Source of the DNA: Maribacter_C sp047345145
GTDB lineage: Bacteria; Bacteroidota; Bacteroidia; Flavobacteriales; Flavobacteriaceae
DNA: 64,000 nt
Assembly: GCF_047345145.1 (NCBI RefSeq)
Contig: NZ_JBLFER010000002.1
Span: 496,001 to 560,000 of the forward strand
Direction of reading: 5' to 3'
In this document: positions 8,383 to 18,083 of the stretch, one piece after another
How positions within the stretch are numbered: the first letter of the stretch is position 1
Layout of the letters: every line of letters begins with the position of its first letter
The notes under the pieces: generated by a model
The model's input: only the letters and a program-made list of their open reading frames with translations
What the model was told of the DNA's origin: nothing
Database searches by the model: none
Position numbers and translations under genes: made by a program

Positions 8383-9479
8383 AGAATCGTATCGACAAAA
8401 AGTTATTTGGAATTTTATTAGGCTACATGGCCGCTTATCATGTGATTTATATCTCGCGAAGAGTTATTTTAAAATTCATGGACGAATCTAGATTCGTTGA
8501 TATGGATTGGTCAGTTGTTGTGTTCGGGCCAGTCTTATGCAATTTTCTCATTATACCTCCGCTAATTATATCTATACTTTTTGTCACCAAAATGATGATA
8601 AGGAAAAACTTAAGCTGGTATAGTAGTTTAGGATTGCATTTTGTTTTTTCAATACTCTATGCTTTTTTAGTCATCTTGCTGAATACGATATATAATTATT
8701 TTGTTTACGGAGATCCACTCGAGTTGTTTAGTAGAGCTGCATTTGTAAATACTTTGTATGGTTCCACTTTGAATTTTTTAGCATATGCAGGTTTTGTAAG
8801 CATTATTTACTCGTATTACTATTTTCAGCGAATTAGTAAGGCGGAAATTCAAAAGACACAACTGGCAAAACAATTGCAAAATGTTAAAATGCAGGCGTTA
8901 AAATCTCAATTAAACCCACATTTTTTATTCAATACTTTAAATAGTATTTCCTCTCTTATCGAAGAGGATGGTTATAAAGCGCAACACATGATTGGGAATT
9001 TGGGAGATCTCTTGCGAGAAGTATTATTGGTAAAGGATGAGGATATGCTTTCAGTTCGTAGGGAAATTATTATCCTGAATAAGTACATTGAAATCATGCA
9101 AACTCGTTTTTCAGATCATTTATCTGTTGAAACTAATATTGATAAAGCGGTAGAAGAAGCGCTTATTCCAAGTATGCTACTTCAGCCTATAATGGAAAAT
9201 TCCTTTGAACATGGGTATTCTTATGTTTCAACCGATCTTAGGGTCGCTTTATCTATTTCAAAAATGGATAATTGGTTGAAAATACAAATCCAGAATAATG
9301 GGACACCAATTCCAGTAAAGGGCCATAATTCTGGATTTGGAATTCGAAATGTTCAAGAAAGATTAGAAACGCTGTTTGTAGACAATTTTAGCTTTTCCTT
9401 TTCTAACCTCAAAAATGGTGAAGGAGTAATAACTGAGATGAAAATCCCTTTGATGATAGCACAAAATGATGCTGTTTAA
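8379..9479 (+). CDS. LytS/YehU-type sensor histidine kinase
   Basis: The 366-residue membrane kinase has about four hydrophobic helices in residues 10-150, a short linker and a His_kinase domain. The phosphoacceptor motif NPHFLFNTLN places His181. The C-terminal ATPase part has the N box (ENSFEHGY) and G box (GFGIRNVQERL). There is no large extracytoplasmic sensor domain, so the signal is probably sensed in or near the membrane. It forms a four-base overlap with the LytTR response regulator and is its likely partner. Confidence 0.93.
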   Translation: MKNRIDKKLFGILLGYMAAYHVIYISRRVILKFMDESRFVDMDWSVVVFGPVLCNFLIIPPLIISILFVTKMMIRKNLSWYSSLGLHFVFSILYAFLVILLNTIYNYFVYGDPLELFSRAAFVNTLYGSTLNFLAYAGFVSIIYSYYYFQRISKAEIQKTQLAKQLQNVKMQALKSQLNPHFLFNTLNSISSLIEEDGYKAQHMIGNLGDLLREVLLVKDEDMLSVRREIIILNKYIEIMQTRFSDHLSVETNIDKAVEEALIPSMLLQPIMENSFEHGYSYVSTDLRVALSISKMDNWLKIQIQNNGTPIPVKGHNSGFGIRNVQERLETLFVDNFSFSFSNLKNGEGVITEMKIPLMIAQNDAV

Positions 9480-9516
9480 GCTGTATCATGTTTGAAGAAC
9501 AATATCAGCTAAGAAT

Positions 9517-9538
9517 GGTTACAAACCGTTTGGTTTGT
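9517..9538. promoter_or_regulatory. TetR-type operator-like palindrome, copy 1
   Basis: ACAAACC-GTTT-GGTTTGT is a perfect 7-bp-arm inverted repeat preceded by GGTT. It shares the pattern GGTTACMAACCnnTTGGT with a second site at 9642-9662. The form resembles operators of TetR-family efflux repressors in Bacteroidota. It lies between two convergent gene ends, so no gene downstream needs it here. Confidence 0.4.
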
Positions 9539-9641
9539 CATATATGAGTTTTATCGATACAGCCTTTGAATTTAGGTGTTGATCGTATAATTATCACATA
9601 AAAACGAAGGTTGTACTATAACAATACAGCTTGCAAATTTA

Positions 9642-9662
9642 GGTTACCAACCAGTTGGTCGG
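9642..9662. promoter_or_regulatory. TetR-type operator-like palindrome, copy 2
   Basis: GGTTACCAACCAGTTGGTCGG contains ACCAAC-CA-GTTGGT, an inverted repeat close to copy 1, matching it at 14 of 18 aligned positions. Just before it, ATACAGC-TT and AATTTAGGT recur in the same order as at 9557-9577, so the gap holds a diverged short duplication. No TetR gene is in the window. Confidence 0.4.
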
Positions 9663-9714
9663 AAAGTTCTTTTCAAAGCTTTTGGGATATTTATGACTGA
9701 CACATTGAAAAAAA

Positions 9715-10146
9715 TTAAGATAAGGCGATCTTTTTTTCAGTAGCTATCTTCTCTACACTCCAATTGATTGCCTCTTCTAAATCAGTAAACTTTCGAATTG
9801 AATTACGAAAGAACAATCTTTCAAGATATAGGCTAACTACGTTTCCTTTAGTATAGCCAACTACGGAGTAGAAATTTAATTGCTGTCTGTTTTTGTAGAA
9901 CTTAATCCAATCGGTTGGTACTACATAATAGCTATTGATTCGATTCGATATATAAGCTATTTGAGCATTTTCGCCTAAAACTTCATGAGCAGCTTTTATG
10001 GCCTTTTGAGCCATGTTCCAGTTAAAAATTACACCTTCTTTCATTTCTGAAATGACTAGGCCATCGAAGAAGTAGAAAACACCAAATTCGAATTCGCGAA
10101 CTTGCCGTATATTCTTAAAGAAGTCAATTTTTTTGACACTTTTCAT
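9715..10146 (-). CDS. STAS/SpoIIAA-like domain protein, unknown role
   Basis: This protein of about 143 residues starts at the ATG at 10146; the codon at 10152 is TTG and less likely. The pattern of alternating strands and helices, with a central NWNMAQKAIKAAHEVLGE helix and a C-terminal SIRKFTDLEEAINWS helix, resembles the small STAS/SpoIIAA-like proteins common in Flavobacteriia. No signal peptide or membrane segment is seen. It is a single gene between the two-component system and the ThuA operon. Function is unknown. Confidence 0.7.
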   Translation of the reverse strand: MKSVKKIDFFKNIRQVREFEFGVFYFFDGLVISEMKEGVIFNWNMAQKAIKAAHEVLGENAQIAYISNRINSYYVVPTDWIKFYKNRQQLNFYSVVGYTKGNVVSLYLERLFFRNSIRKFTDLEEAINWSVEKIATEKKIALS

Positions 10147-10211
10147 TATCAAAAAGTAGTTTTTTGTGGGGTGTAAAGATATAAATAGTTCGATTCAACA
10201 ACTGAAATGCA

Positions 10212-11180
10212 TTATTTTTTTACACTTTTTCGCGAACTTGACTTTTCTGTTGTCGGAAAATCTTCAGGAATATCTTGAGTCACCTTACCGGTAGCTGCCC
10301 ATTCAATTCCTCTTGACATTGTGGTGATAAAGCCAATGCATTGGACCGAATAGTCTGCATGACCCATTATATTATGGAAGATACGTCCTTCCCCAAATGA
10401 TATGGCCATCAAGGCAGGTTCGTGGCGCCCCGTACCCTGATTTTTTGGGTCAGCATAGGCGGTCGCGAGGATTTCCATGTTTTCTGCGGGTCCACGGAGG
10501 CTATTGTATAATTCATCTTTGGTATGCATCCAAATTTCAGGCATGCCTTTGGTAATTGGATGTTCTGGGTTTCTAATCTGTATTTGATACTCGCTTTGCG
10601 GTCCATGGGCACCACCATTTCCAGGAGATTCATCGCGAATCAATTCGCCATCATCATTGTAATATACATATGGGCCATCTTTTTCGGTACGATCACCCCA
10701 ACCCCCTAGTCCAATCATTTTGTTGTAGGCTTCCCAATTGGGGAAAGAGTTGTCCGCAGCATGAAAAACTACCAATCCACCCCCGTTTTCTATATAAGTT
10801 TCGAGTGCATTTTGCGCAGCTTCCGGCCAGTCGGCTGCATTCCAACCAAAATTCGAAATGACCACCTCATATGCTGAAAAGTCAGGATTAAAATCTGGAT
10901 CTGATGTCGGCTGATCTAATGCAATTGTTGAAGGTAAACCTTGAATGGAAAATTCAGAAATAAATTCTTCCCCTTTCCAAGTATAACCCGAGCGCACTAC
11001 ATCCACAGAAAACAAACCAGTTTCTTCCAAATAACCCTTTAGCATAGACGTTACTTTGGGCCATTGCTCATGATTATTTTGCCCATCAATAATCAAAGTC
11101 TTGATTTTAGCTTTTTCAGTCTGGCCATAAAAGTTGAAGGAGATCAAAATAGTAACCAGAAGTAATAGAACTCTTGTCAT
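10212..11180 (-). CDS. Secreted ThuA-domain protein
   Basis: The 322-residue protein has a signal peptide (MTRVLLLLVTILISFNFYGQ) and a ThuA trehalose-utilisation-like domain, a glutamine-amidotransferase-like fold. Family signatures include the opening LIIDGQNNHEQWP, GGGLVVFHAADNSFPNW and the C-terminal GRIFHNIMGHADYS. ThuA proteins in Bacteroidota are often exported and linked to sugar or glycan handling, but the substrate cannot be read here. It lies 30 bp after the GyrI-like gene and probably forms an operon with it and the VPS10-like gene. Confidence 0.88.
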   Translation of the reverse strand: MTRVLLLLVTILISFNFYGQTEKAKIKTLIIDGQNNHEQWPKVTSMLKGYLEETGLFSVDVVRSGYTWKGEEFISEFSIQGLPSTIALDQPTSDPDFNPDFSAYEVVISNFGWNAADWPEAAQNALETYIENGGGLVVFHAADNSFPNWEAYNKMIGLGGWGDRTEKDGPYVYYNDDGELIRDESPGNGGAHGPQSEYQIQIRNPEHPITKGMPEIWMHTKDELYNSLRGPAENMEILATAYADPKNQGTGRHEPALMAISFGEGRIFHNIMGHADYSVQCIGFITTMSRGIEWAATGKVTQDIPEDFPTTEKSSSRKSVKK

Positions 11181-11210
11181 TGTGGATGAAATTTTATGTG
11201 GTGTAATAAA

Positions 11211-11693
11211 CTACTTTTTTTTCACAGGAATCCAGACTTCTTCTTCAGAATTCGGGTCGTTGTTTTTATACTTTTCTCCTAATAGTTCAAAATGTGGTCT
11301 GTTGTCTATTTCATAGTCCGAATTGGGGAGCCATTGCGTAAAAATATGTTGAAAAGTTTTTTGAAATTCACCTACAGTGCCTTTATGAAGAAAAACCGCG
11401 TAGAGCCCTTCAGGTATTACAAGAGAAGAAAAACCATTTGGTATATTTTCAATATCTTTTACCTCAGTTGCAGCCCATTTTGTAAATTCGGTCTGCGGAT
11501 TAAAATTTTCAAAATAGCTAGCATCATCATATACTTGAATTGAATACAAATCTGTTCCAATAGCATTTGAAATTGCGGATTTATTTATCTGAAAACTACG
11601 CCACAATTCTCCAATCTTATTATTAGCCAATGACATTCTTATAGACTTACCTATTAGCTGCTTCTCTGGCAACATTTCAATTCGAGTTTCCAT
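11211..11693 (-). CDS. GyrI-like small-molecule-binding protein
   Basis: The 160-residue cytoplasmic protein fits the GyrI-like / AraC effector-binding (SOUL-like) fold: an opening METRIEMLPEKQLIGKS, a YSIQVYDDASYF strand region and the late motif HIFTQWLPNSDYEIDNRPHFE, which is typical of these domains. Free-standing members bind hydrophobic small molecules or act as antirepressors. It lacks any helix-turn-helix. The gene sits 1 bp after the large VPS10-like gene, so co-expression is likely, although the link between them is unclear. Confidence 0.85.
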   Translation of the reverse strand: METRIEMLPEKQLIGKSIRMSLANNKIGELWRSFQINKSAISNAIGTDLYSIQVYDDASYFENFNPQTEFTKWAATEVKDIENIPNGFSSLVIPEGLYAVFLHKGTVGEFQKTFQHIFTQWLPNSDYEIDNRPHFELLGEKYKNNDPNSEEEVWIPVKKK

Positions 11694-11694
11694 A

Positions 11695-14544
11695 TTATTC
11701 TATCTCAAAAGTTACCTTTTCTGTTGTGCTATTTCCTTCGAGTTCAATAACATAATTTCCCTTGGGTAAATAGGTTTTTCCGTTTTTAGCTTCTTTGAGG
11801 TCGGTTTTGTGTTTTTTCAAATACGCAGATTTTCCGGCTTTCGAAAAAGTGACATCATACGAGAGAATATTTAACCCTTTTACCGCATCAATTTGAGTTT
11901 TACTAACTATAATATTGTCTTCAGTTTTGATTTGTGCAGAAATAGATCCAGGTTTTCCACAATAAAAAGTAAGATCTAGACCCGGGGTTTGCGGCTTTCG
12001 CCAACTGCTCCAAGAACTACCCCAACGTGAGGAATGACGGATATTTTTTACTTTATAAGCATGCAGATCTTTACCCATGATTTTGGGGGTCATCTGCTGT
12101 AAGGTGGAGATATCGGCTTTATAGATACTTCGCCCATGGGTACCTACCAAAAGATGTTTTGCTTCAGGTTGAATGACCAAATCATGCACCGCTACATTTG
12201 GCATTCCGTTTTGAAATGCTTCCCATGATTCTCCTCTATTGAAAGAGGCATAGAGACCATTATCTGTTCCGACAAATAATAGATTTTCGTTCTCAGGATC
12301 TTCTAAAATCACATTTACAGCCGAGGCAGGAATATTATTCGAAATGCTTTTCCATGTTTTTCCATAATCTTCACTAACGTAAACATATGGAGTAAAATCA
12401 TCCCAGCGATAGCCATTCAATGTGGCATAAACACGTTCTTTTTTATGCTTGGATGCAGCAACTCGGCTCACCCACATATCCTTAGGAAAAAAACTGGAAA
12501 CATTCATCCAACTACCACCACCATTTTGTGTTACCTGTACCAAACCGTCATCACTTCCTGTATATATCAATCCGAATTTAAAAGGAGATTCGGAAATAGT
12601 AGTTAAAGTGCCGTAAGCCACATTTCCTGTTTTGCCTCCTTTAGTTAAATCTTCTGAAATAGTTTCCCAATCGTCACCTTGGTTTAAAGAACGATGCAAT
12701 TTATTTCCCCCTAAATACAAAATATCTTGATTGTGAGGGGAGAGTAAAATAGGAGTTTGCCAATTGAAGCGATAAGGTTTTTCGCCCAATTTATGCTTGG
12801 GTTGGATATACGTATTAGACTCACTTTCTTTATTGATTCGGTAGTAATTTCCAAATTGAAACCCAGTATAAACAATGTTGTGATTTCGACTATCAATCTG
12901 TACCTGCATACCGTCACCCCCCATAATTGACTTCCAAGGATTTTGTCCTGTTTGATGCCAACGACTATTTAATGCTGCATTGTGAGGTCCCATCCAAACG
13001 CCGTTATCTTGAAGTCCGCCATAGACATGATAAGGCTCTTGATTATCAACATTAATAGCATAAAATTGCCCAACAGGTGTAGAATTCAACTTCGTCCAAT
13101 TCGCCCCGTCATCATAAGTCATATTGAGTCCGCCGTCATTGCCATTTAATAGATGCCCAGGTCTTTTGGGGTTTACCCACAAAGCCTGATGATCAGAATG
13201 TACGTTGTCACCGTTGATCGAAGTATAGGTTTTGCCACCATCATTAGATTTGATAATAGGTACACCTTCCAAATAGATTTTGTTTACATCACTAGCATCC
13301 ACTCGAATCTCTCCAAAATAATACCCATAACTATAGTAGAGATCATCGATGTAGTTTTCGTTCATTTTCTTCCAAGTAACTCCTGCATCATCACTGCGAT
13401 AAACTTCAGCGCCGACCACCGGTGTATCGAATAATGCAGAGTTTGCGTTCTCTAAATATTTAGCAAGATCAGCAGGCTTTACCGACCCTGAACGCACCAT
13501 TTGTTTTACATTTTCGGCTCTATATTTTTCTTGAAAATTGTTAGTCTTTAAATAAAGGTTAAGTTTTTTATCCTCTAATTTCAAAAAATCAGTAGAAGAC
13601 ATAGTTTTGAAATCATCTTTTGTTAGTCCTTCCGATTTCTTCTTTTTTTCTTTGGATTTTTCACGTCTGAATTGACTATCATGCACTGCATAAACGATAT
13701 TGTCATCAAAAACAGCTAAGCCAATTCGACCAACACCTTCCCCTGTTGGGAAACTACTTTCAGCAGTAGAGACCTTATTCCATGTTGAACCTCCATCTGT
13801 ACTTTTAAAGATACCTGACTCATTTCCGTTTCCTATAAAATCCCAAGCTTTTCTATCTTTCTGCCAAGCGGAAGCATACATGATATTGAAGTTGTTTGGA
13901 GCATGAGCAACATCAATAATGCCAGTTTGATCGCTTATGAAAAGTGTTTTCTCCCAAGTTTCTCCTCCATTTGTAGTTTTGTAAATACCTCGTTCTGAAT
14001 TAGGAGAATATAAATGCCCTGTTACACCAACTACAACTTCTTCTGGTTTTTTTGGATTAATTAAAATGCGCCCGATATGATGTGAATCAGGTAAACCCAT
14101 ATATTGCCAAGTCTTACCTTTATCTATAGATTTTAAAATGCCAATACCAGCATACGACGAGCGCGAAGAGTTGTTTTCACCAGTACCTACCCAAAGTGTT
14201 CCGTTTTTCCAATCTATAGCAATGTCACCTACGTTTTGAGTTTCTGAAGTGTCTAAAACAGGAGTGAAAGAAGTACCATTATTATTGGTATACCATAAGC
14301 CTCCTGATGCATAACCAACATAAAATTCTGTTGGATTTTCAGGATTCACATCAACATCAACTACACGCCCACTCATAACAGTAGGGCCGATGTTTTTAAG
14401 TGGAATATTTTGAACCAAGGAACTTGATTCCATTTGTGTTTTTTGATCAAGTGCAGTTTGAACTGTTTGTGCTGAAGTTGGGGTAATTTGAGCAAAACTT
14501 AGCGTTGAACACAGGAGTAAAAGAAAGGGCGAAAATTTTTTCAT
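11695..14544 (-). CDS. Secreted Asp-box / VPS10-like beta-propeller protein
   Basis: This 949-residue protein has a signal peptide (about residues 1-18) followed by many Asp-box repeats of the S-x-D-x-G-x-T-W kind: STDGGSTW, SDDAGVTW, SNDGGKTY, YDDGANW, SEDYGKTW and others. They form one or two beta-propellers of the sortilin (VPS10) / glycosyl-hydrolase-like type. A basic insert near residues 295-345 interrupts the repeats. No type IX secretion C-terminal domain is evident at the end (VTFEIE). Similar proteins are common in Bacteroidota and lack a proven activity. Confidence 0.88.
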   Translation of the reverse strand: MKKFSPFLLLLCSTLSFAQITPTSAQTVQTALDQKTQMESSSLVQNIPLKNIGPTVMSGRVVDVDVNPENPTEFYVGYASGGLWYTNNNGTSFTPVLDTSETQNVGDIAIDWKNGTLWVGTGENNSSRSSYAGIGILKSIDKGKTWQYMGLPDSHHIGRILINPKKPEEVVVGVTGHLYSPNSERGIYKTTNGGETWEKTLFISDQTGIIDVAHAPNNFNIMYASAWQKDRKAWDFIGNGNESGIFKSTDGGSTWNKVSTAESSFPTGEGVGRIGLAVFDDNIVYAVHDSQFRREKSKEKKKKSEGLTKDDFKTMSSTDFLKLEDKKLNLYLKTNNFQEKYRAENVKQMVRSGSVKPADLAKYLENANSALFDTPVVGAEVYRSDDAGVTWKKMNENYIDDLYYSYGYYFGEIRVDASDVNKIYLEGVPIIKSNDGGKTYTSINGDNVHSDHQALWVNPKRPGHLLNGNDGGLNMTYDDGANWTKLNSTPVGQFYAINVDNQEPYHVYGGLQDNGVWMGPHNAALNSRWHQTGQNPWKSIMGGDGMQVQIDSRNHNIVYTGFQFGNYYRINKESESNTYIQPKHKLGEKPYRFNWQTPILLSPHNQDILYLGGNKLHRSLNQGDDWETISEDLTKGGKTGNVAYGTLTTISESPFKFGLIYTGSDDGLVQVTQNGGGSWMNVSSFFPKDMWVSRVAASKHKKERVYATLNGYRWDDFTPYVYVSEDYGKTWKSISNNIPASAVNVILEDPENENLLFVGTDNGLYASFNRGESWEAFQNGMPNVAVHDLVIQPEAKHLLVGTHGRSIYKADISTLQQMTPKIMGKDLHAYKVKNIRHSSRWGSSWSSWRKPQTPGLDLTFYCGKPGSISAQIKTEDNIIVSKTQIDAVKGLNILSYDVTFSKAGKSAYLKKHKTDLKEAKNGKTYLPKGNYVIELEGNSTTEKVTFEIE

Positions 14545-14751
14545 AATGATTTGAATTAGTCTTGGGAAAGTTAATGAAACTTGATAAGAATATGTTATTT
14601 GTTTCCTCTTTATAGAAGAATTTTACCTCAAAAACGAGGGCATATGTTAGAGGTTAACAGTTCAATATTGATAACTATTTGTGTATAAAATTGCTATTTC
14701 ACTTAAAATTTTGTTAATTTATTGATACATAATCAACTAAACAACATTAAA

Positions 14752-15075
14752 ATGGAAGAGTATTTACCGTTAATCATTCAATTAGTTACGGGTGCCGTCG
14801 GAGGTAACGTAGCAGGAAAATTGTTAAAGAATTTATCTTTAGGAACTGTTGGAAACACTATAGCTGGTCTCGTAGGAGGTGGTGTTGGTGGCCAAGTTCT
14901 AGGAATGCTTGGCTTAGGAGCCGGGGCAGCTACAGGTACTGACATGGCAGGTGCAGCAGAGGCCGCTGGAGGTATGGATATGTCAAGTATACTTGGTAGC
15001 GTTGCTGGCGGCGGTGTTGGTGGTGGCGTTATTATGTCCATTATCGGAGTTGTAAAAAATATGATGTCGAAATAG
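14752..15075 (+). CDS. Small glycine-zipper membrane protein
   Basis: The 107-residue protein starts at the ATG at 14752 (the codon at 14722 is TTG). It consists largely of glycine/alanine-rich hydrophobic stretches: GAVGGNVAGK, LVGGGVGGQVLGMLGLGAG, SVAGGGVGGGVIMSIIG. The GxxxG spacing suggests packed membrane helices. Similar proteins are widespread in Bacteroidota without known function. It has its own intrinsic terminator just downstream and no operon partners. Confidence 0.8.
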   Translation: MEEYLPLIIQLVTGAVGGNVAGKLLKNLSLGTVGNTIAGLVGGGVGGQVLGMLGLGAGAATGTDMAGAAEAAGGMDMSSILGSVAGGGVGGGVIMSIIGVVKNMMSK

Positions 15076-15094
15076 ATTTCAACGACTAATAATC

Positions 15095-15130
15095 AACCCG
15101 CCCAGTTTTTATTAAACGGGTGGGTTTTTT
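15095..15130 (+). terminator. Intrinsic terminator after the glycine-zipper gene
   Basis: AACCCGCCC (15095-15103) pairs with GGGTGGGTT (15118-15126), one G-U pair, with a 14-base AT-rich loop. A T run ends the element at 15130. Confidence 0.85.
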
Positions 15131-15180
15131 ATTGGCCATAATTGATCTATTATAGCTGAGAATTTAAAAACACTACTTTA

Positions 15181-15753
15181 ATGAGAGTCTACTTTTCAAT
15201 TGTTTTATTATTTATTATCGTCGGATGCAATTCGCAGAAAACGTATGAAATTGGCGAAATTAAAACGCACAAAGGAGATATTTTGGTCTGGTTATATGAG
15301 GAAACGCCAAAACATAAGGCAAGTTTTATACAATTAGCAAAAGATGGTTATTGGGATTCACTGACTTTTAATCGAGTAATTCCGGATTTTGTTGCACAAG
15401 GTGGATGTCCTGATACACCAGAGGGGTTTAATGATCCAGAATATTTATTGGAACCTGAATTCAATGATAAGTTGTTACATGAATATGGAGCCTTAGGCGC
15501 TGGCCGTGATGGGAATGCCGAAAAACTATCTGCGCGTTGCCAGTTTTATATTGTGCAAAATAAGGATGGCGAACATCGATTAGACGGTGATTATACGGTC
15601 TTCGGTAAAGTAATCAAAGGCATGGAAATCATAGACGCTATTGTTGTTGTTGAACGAGACTCTATAAACCAACCATTAACCCCAATTTCTTTGGATGTTA
15701 ATATCATTTCCATGGGAGAAGAGGAACTTAAAAAATATTTCAGGCAAGACTAG
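15181..15753 (+). CDS. Cyclophilin-type peptidyl-prolyl isomerase, lipoprotein
   Basis: The 190-residue protein has a lipobox (IVGCNS, Cys16) and a cyclophilin domain. The family pattern is visible in TFNRVIPDFVAQGG, the GALGAGRDGNAEKLSARCQFYIVQ stretch in place of the usual SMAN-x-G-x-SQFFI, and DGDYTVFGKVIKGMEII. The usual active-site Phe-Ala context is changed, as in many bacterial periplasmic cyclophilins. It probably assists folding of envelope proteins. It lies 48 bp upstream of the aminopeptidase P gene in the same direction. Confidence 0.9.
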   Translation: MRVYFSIVLLFIIVGCNSQKTYEIGEIKTHKGDILVWLYEETPKHKASFIQLAKDGYWDSLTFNRVIPDFVAQGGCPDTPEGFNDPEYLLEPEFNDKLLHEYGALGAGRDGNAEKLSARCQFYIVQNKDGEHRLDGDYTVFGKVIKGMEIIDAIVVVERDSINQPLTPISLDVNIISMGEEELKKYFRQD

Positions 15754-15801
15754 GGGAATAGTTGGTGTATTTGCTACATTTAGTACTCTAAACTTTTTTG
15801 A

Positions 15802-17103
15802 ATGAAATACGAACAAATTCCCAATACACTTTTTATTAAAAATCGCCAAAAATTTATGGCTCAGATGAAGCCTAAAAGTATTGCGGTTTTCAATTCCAAT
15901 GATATATATCCTATCAGTGCAGATAGTACGATGCCCTTCGAACAGCATCGTGATATTTTCTATTTAAGTGGAGCCGATCAAGAGGAAACGATTTTGGTTT
16001 TGTTTCCTGATGCGAATGATGCAAAGCACAGGGAAGTTCTCTTTGTGCTTGAAACCAATGAGCATATTGCTATTTGGGAAGGAGAAAAGTTGACCAAAGA
16101 AAAAGCAACTGAAGTATCTGGAATACAGACGATTTATTGGCTATCTGATTTCGAGAAAATCTTTTTTGATTTAATGACAGAAACGGATACTATCTATTTC
16201 AATACCAATGAACATTATCGTCAGGCGGTGGAAACACAAACTCGCGAAGATCGATTTATTTTAGATTGTAAACGAAAATTCCCTGCGCATCAAGTTGCCA
16301 AAAGTTTTCCGATACTTCAGAATATTAGAGGAGTAAAAGAACCTGAGGAAATTGCTTTGATGCAAACCGCTTGTGATATTACTGAGAAGGGTTTTCGACG
16401 CTTATTGGGCTTTATTAAACCTGGAGTTTGGGAATATGAGATTGAAGCTGAGCTTGCACATGAGTTTTTAAGAAACCGCTCTAAGGGATTTGCCTATGCC
16501 CCGATCATCGCTTCTGGAAACAATGCCAATGTTTTGCACTATTTGGAAAATAATCAAGAATGTAAAGCAGGTGATATGATCTTGATGGATGTGGCTGCGG
16601 AGTATGCAAATTACTCTAGTGATTTGACAAGAACAATACCGGTTAACGGAAAGTTTACAGAACGCCAAGCTGCTGTTTATAATGCTGTACTCCGTGTTAA
16701 AAATGAGGCTACTAAAATGTTAGTCCCGGGAACAATTTGGGCAGAATATCATAAGGAATGCGGAAAAATAATGACCTCAGAACTTCTAGGATTGGGATTG
16801 CTCGATAAAGCAGATGTTCAAAACGAAGATAAAGATTGGCCTGCCTACAAAAAGTATTTCATGCACGGCACCAGCCACCATATCGGACTCAACACGCATG
16901 ACTATGGAGAATTAAAAACACCAATGAAAGCGAACATGGTCTTTACAGTAGAACCGGGAATTTACATTCCAGATGAGAAAATGGGGATTCGTCTTGAAGA
17001 TGATGTGGTCATTCAAGAAAGTGGCGAACCATTTAACTTGATGAGGAATATTCCTATTGAGGTGGAGGAGATTGAAAGTTTGATGGCTGTTAAAGACTAC
17101 TAA
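15802..17103 (+). CDS. pepP: Xaa-Pro aminopeptidase (aminopeptidase P, M24B)
   Basis: The 433-residue enzyme removes N-terminal residues preceding proline. The N-terminal AMP_N domain (QHRDIFYLSGADQEE) is followed by the pita-bread M24 domain. The dinuclear metal ligands are visible: Asp in MDVAAEYANYSSDLTRT, His in HGTSHHIGLNTHD, Glu in VEPGIYI and Glu in IRLEDDV. No signal peptide, so it is cytoplasmic. Its stop codon overlaps the convergent leucine-rich lipoprotein gene by four bases. Confidence 0.95.
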   Translation: MKYEQIPNTLFIKNRQKFMAQMKPKSIAVFNSNDIYPISADSTMPFEQHRDIFYLSGADQEETILVLFPDANDAKHREVLFVLETNEHIAIWEGEKLTKEKATEVSGIQTIYWLSDFEKIFFDLMTETDTIYFNTNEHYRQAVETQTREDRFILDCKRKFPAHQVAKSFPILQNIRGVKEPEEIALMQTACDITEKGFRRLLGFIKPGVWEYEIEAELAHEFLRNRSKGFAYAPIIASGNNANVLHYLENNQECKAGDMILMDVAAEYANYSSDLTRTIPVNGKFTERQAAVYNAVLRVKNEATKMLVPGTIWAEYHKECGKIMTSELLGLGLLDKADVQNEDKDWPAYKKYFMHGTSHHIGLNTHDYGELKTPMKANMVFTVEPGIYIPDEKMGIRLEDDVVIQESGEPFNLMRNIPIEVEEIESLMAVKDY

Positions 17104-18083
17104 AAACAATTCGTTTTAAAACTTTCAGGATTATCAATTTCGTTTGACCATTTTTCTAATGCACTGTTTATGTTATCAACCTGAACGCATGTCAGATTTG
17201 GATTGCCCTTTGCATCAAAACCCTGACCATCAATTTTGTTGTTATTTTCGTTCTTTAGATTTATTTTTCTAAGTTTATTGGAATAACATATTAGTCTTTC
17301 TAGATTTAAATTATTACTCAAATCTAATATCTCAAGCTCGTTGTTGTGTACTGATATTGATTCAATCATTAAGTTTGAAGATAAATTCAGTTCGTTTAGT
17401 TTATTTGAAGTCATATCGATTAATTTTAGATTTGTAGATGATGTCAAATCGATTTTTGTAAGATTTGACTCGGTAAATACAATAGATTCTAAGTTCACCG
17501 ACGGAGAGAGTGTTACACTGGAAACATTACTTTTAAAACAAACTAGTTCTGTTAGTTTCGAATTGTTTACCAAATTTAGTTGGGAAAGTAAGTTGCCACC
17601 ACCTAAAAGTTTTTTAAGATTTATTGCAGAAGAAAAATCAATATTTGTTAATTGATTATCATAGCAAAATAAATTTATTAAATCAGGATTATCTAATTTC
17701 AGAGCACTCAATTTATTGTCATTACATTTCAAATCTTTCAACACCATATTTTTAGACAAATCAAGAGTAGATAAAAGGTTTTCAGAACAATTGAGTATTT
17801 CTAATTTTTCGAAATCTTCAATTCCAGTTAAATCCGTTATAAATAATCCTGAGACATCTAAGGTTTTTATGGTATTAATATTTTTGGTTAACACTATTCC
17901 ATCTATTGGCCCTGAGTCATGACCTAGAGCAATCAAAGCTCTTTCAAACTCACTATCAGGAATTCTAGTAATTTCAGAATCAGGAAGATTTTCAGAATCT
18001 TTATTTTTTGTACAGGAGATGAATAATATATGTATTAATATTATTATTAAAATTCTATTTTCCAGAATTAGATTTTTAATCAT
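17100..18083 (-). CDS. Leucine-rich-repeat lipoprotein
   Basis: The 327-residue protein has a lipobox (ILFISC, Cys24) and about ten leucine-rich repeats of roughly 21 residues (for example LEILNCSENLLSTLDLSKN, LKDLKCNDNKLSALKLDN). The consensus fits internalin-like / TpLRR repeats common in Bacteroidota surface proteins. A conserved cap-like segment FERALIALGHDSGPIDG precedes the repeats. A surface binding role is inferred. Composition is more AT-rich than its neighbours. It converges on pepP with a four-base overlap and no terminator between them. Confidence 0.85.
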   Translation of the reverse strand: MIKNLILENRILIIILIHILFISCTKNKDSENLPDSEITRIPDSEFERALIALGHDSGPIDGIVLTKNINTIKTLDVSGLFITDLTGIEDFEKLEILNCSENLLSTLDLSKNMVLKDLKCNDNKLSALKLDNPDLINLFCYDNQLTNIDFSSAINLKKLLGGGNLLSQLNLVNNSKLTELVCFKSNVSSVTLSPSVNLESIVFTESNLTKIDLTSSTNLKLIDMTSNKLNELNLSSNLMIESISVHNNELEILDLSNNLNLERLICYSNKLRKINLKNENNNKIDGQGFDAKGNPNLTCVQVDNINSALEKWSNEIDNPESFKTNCF

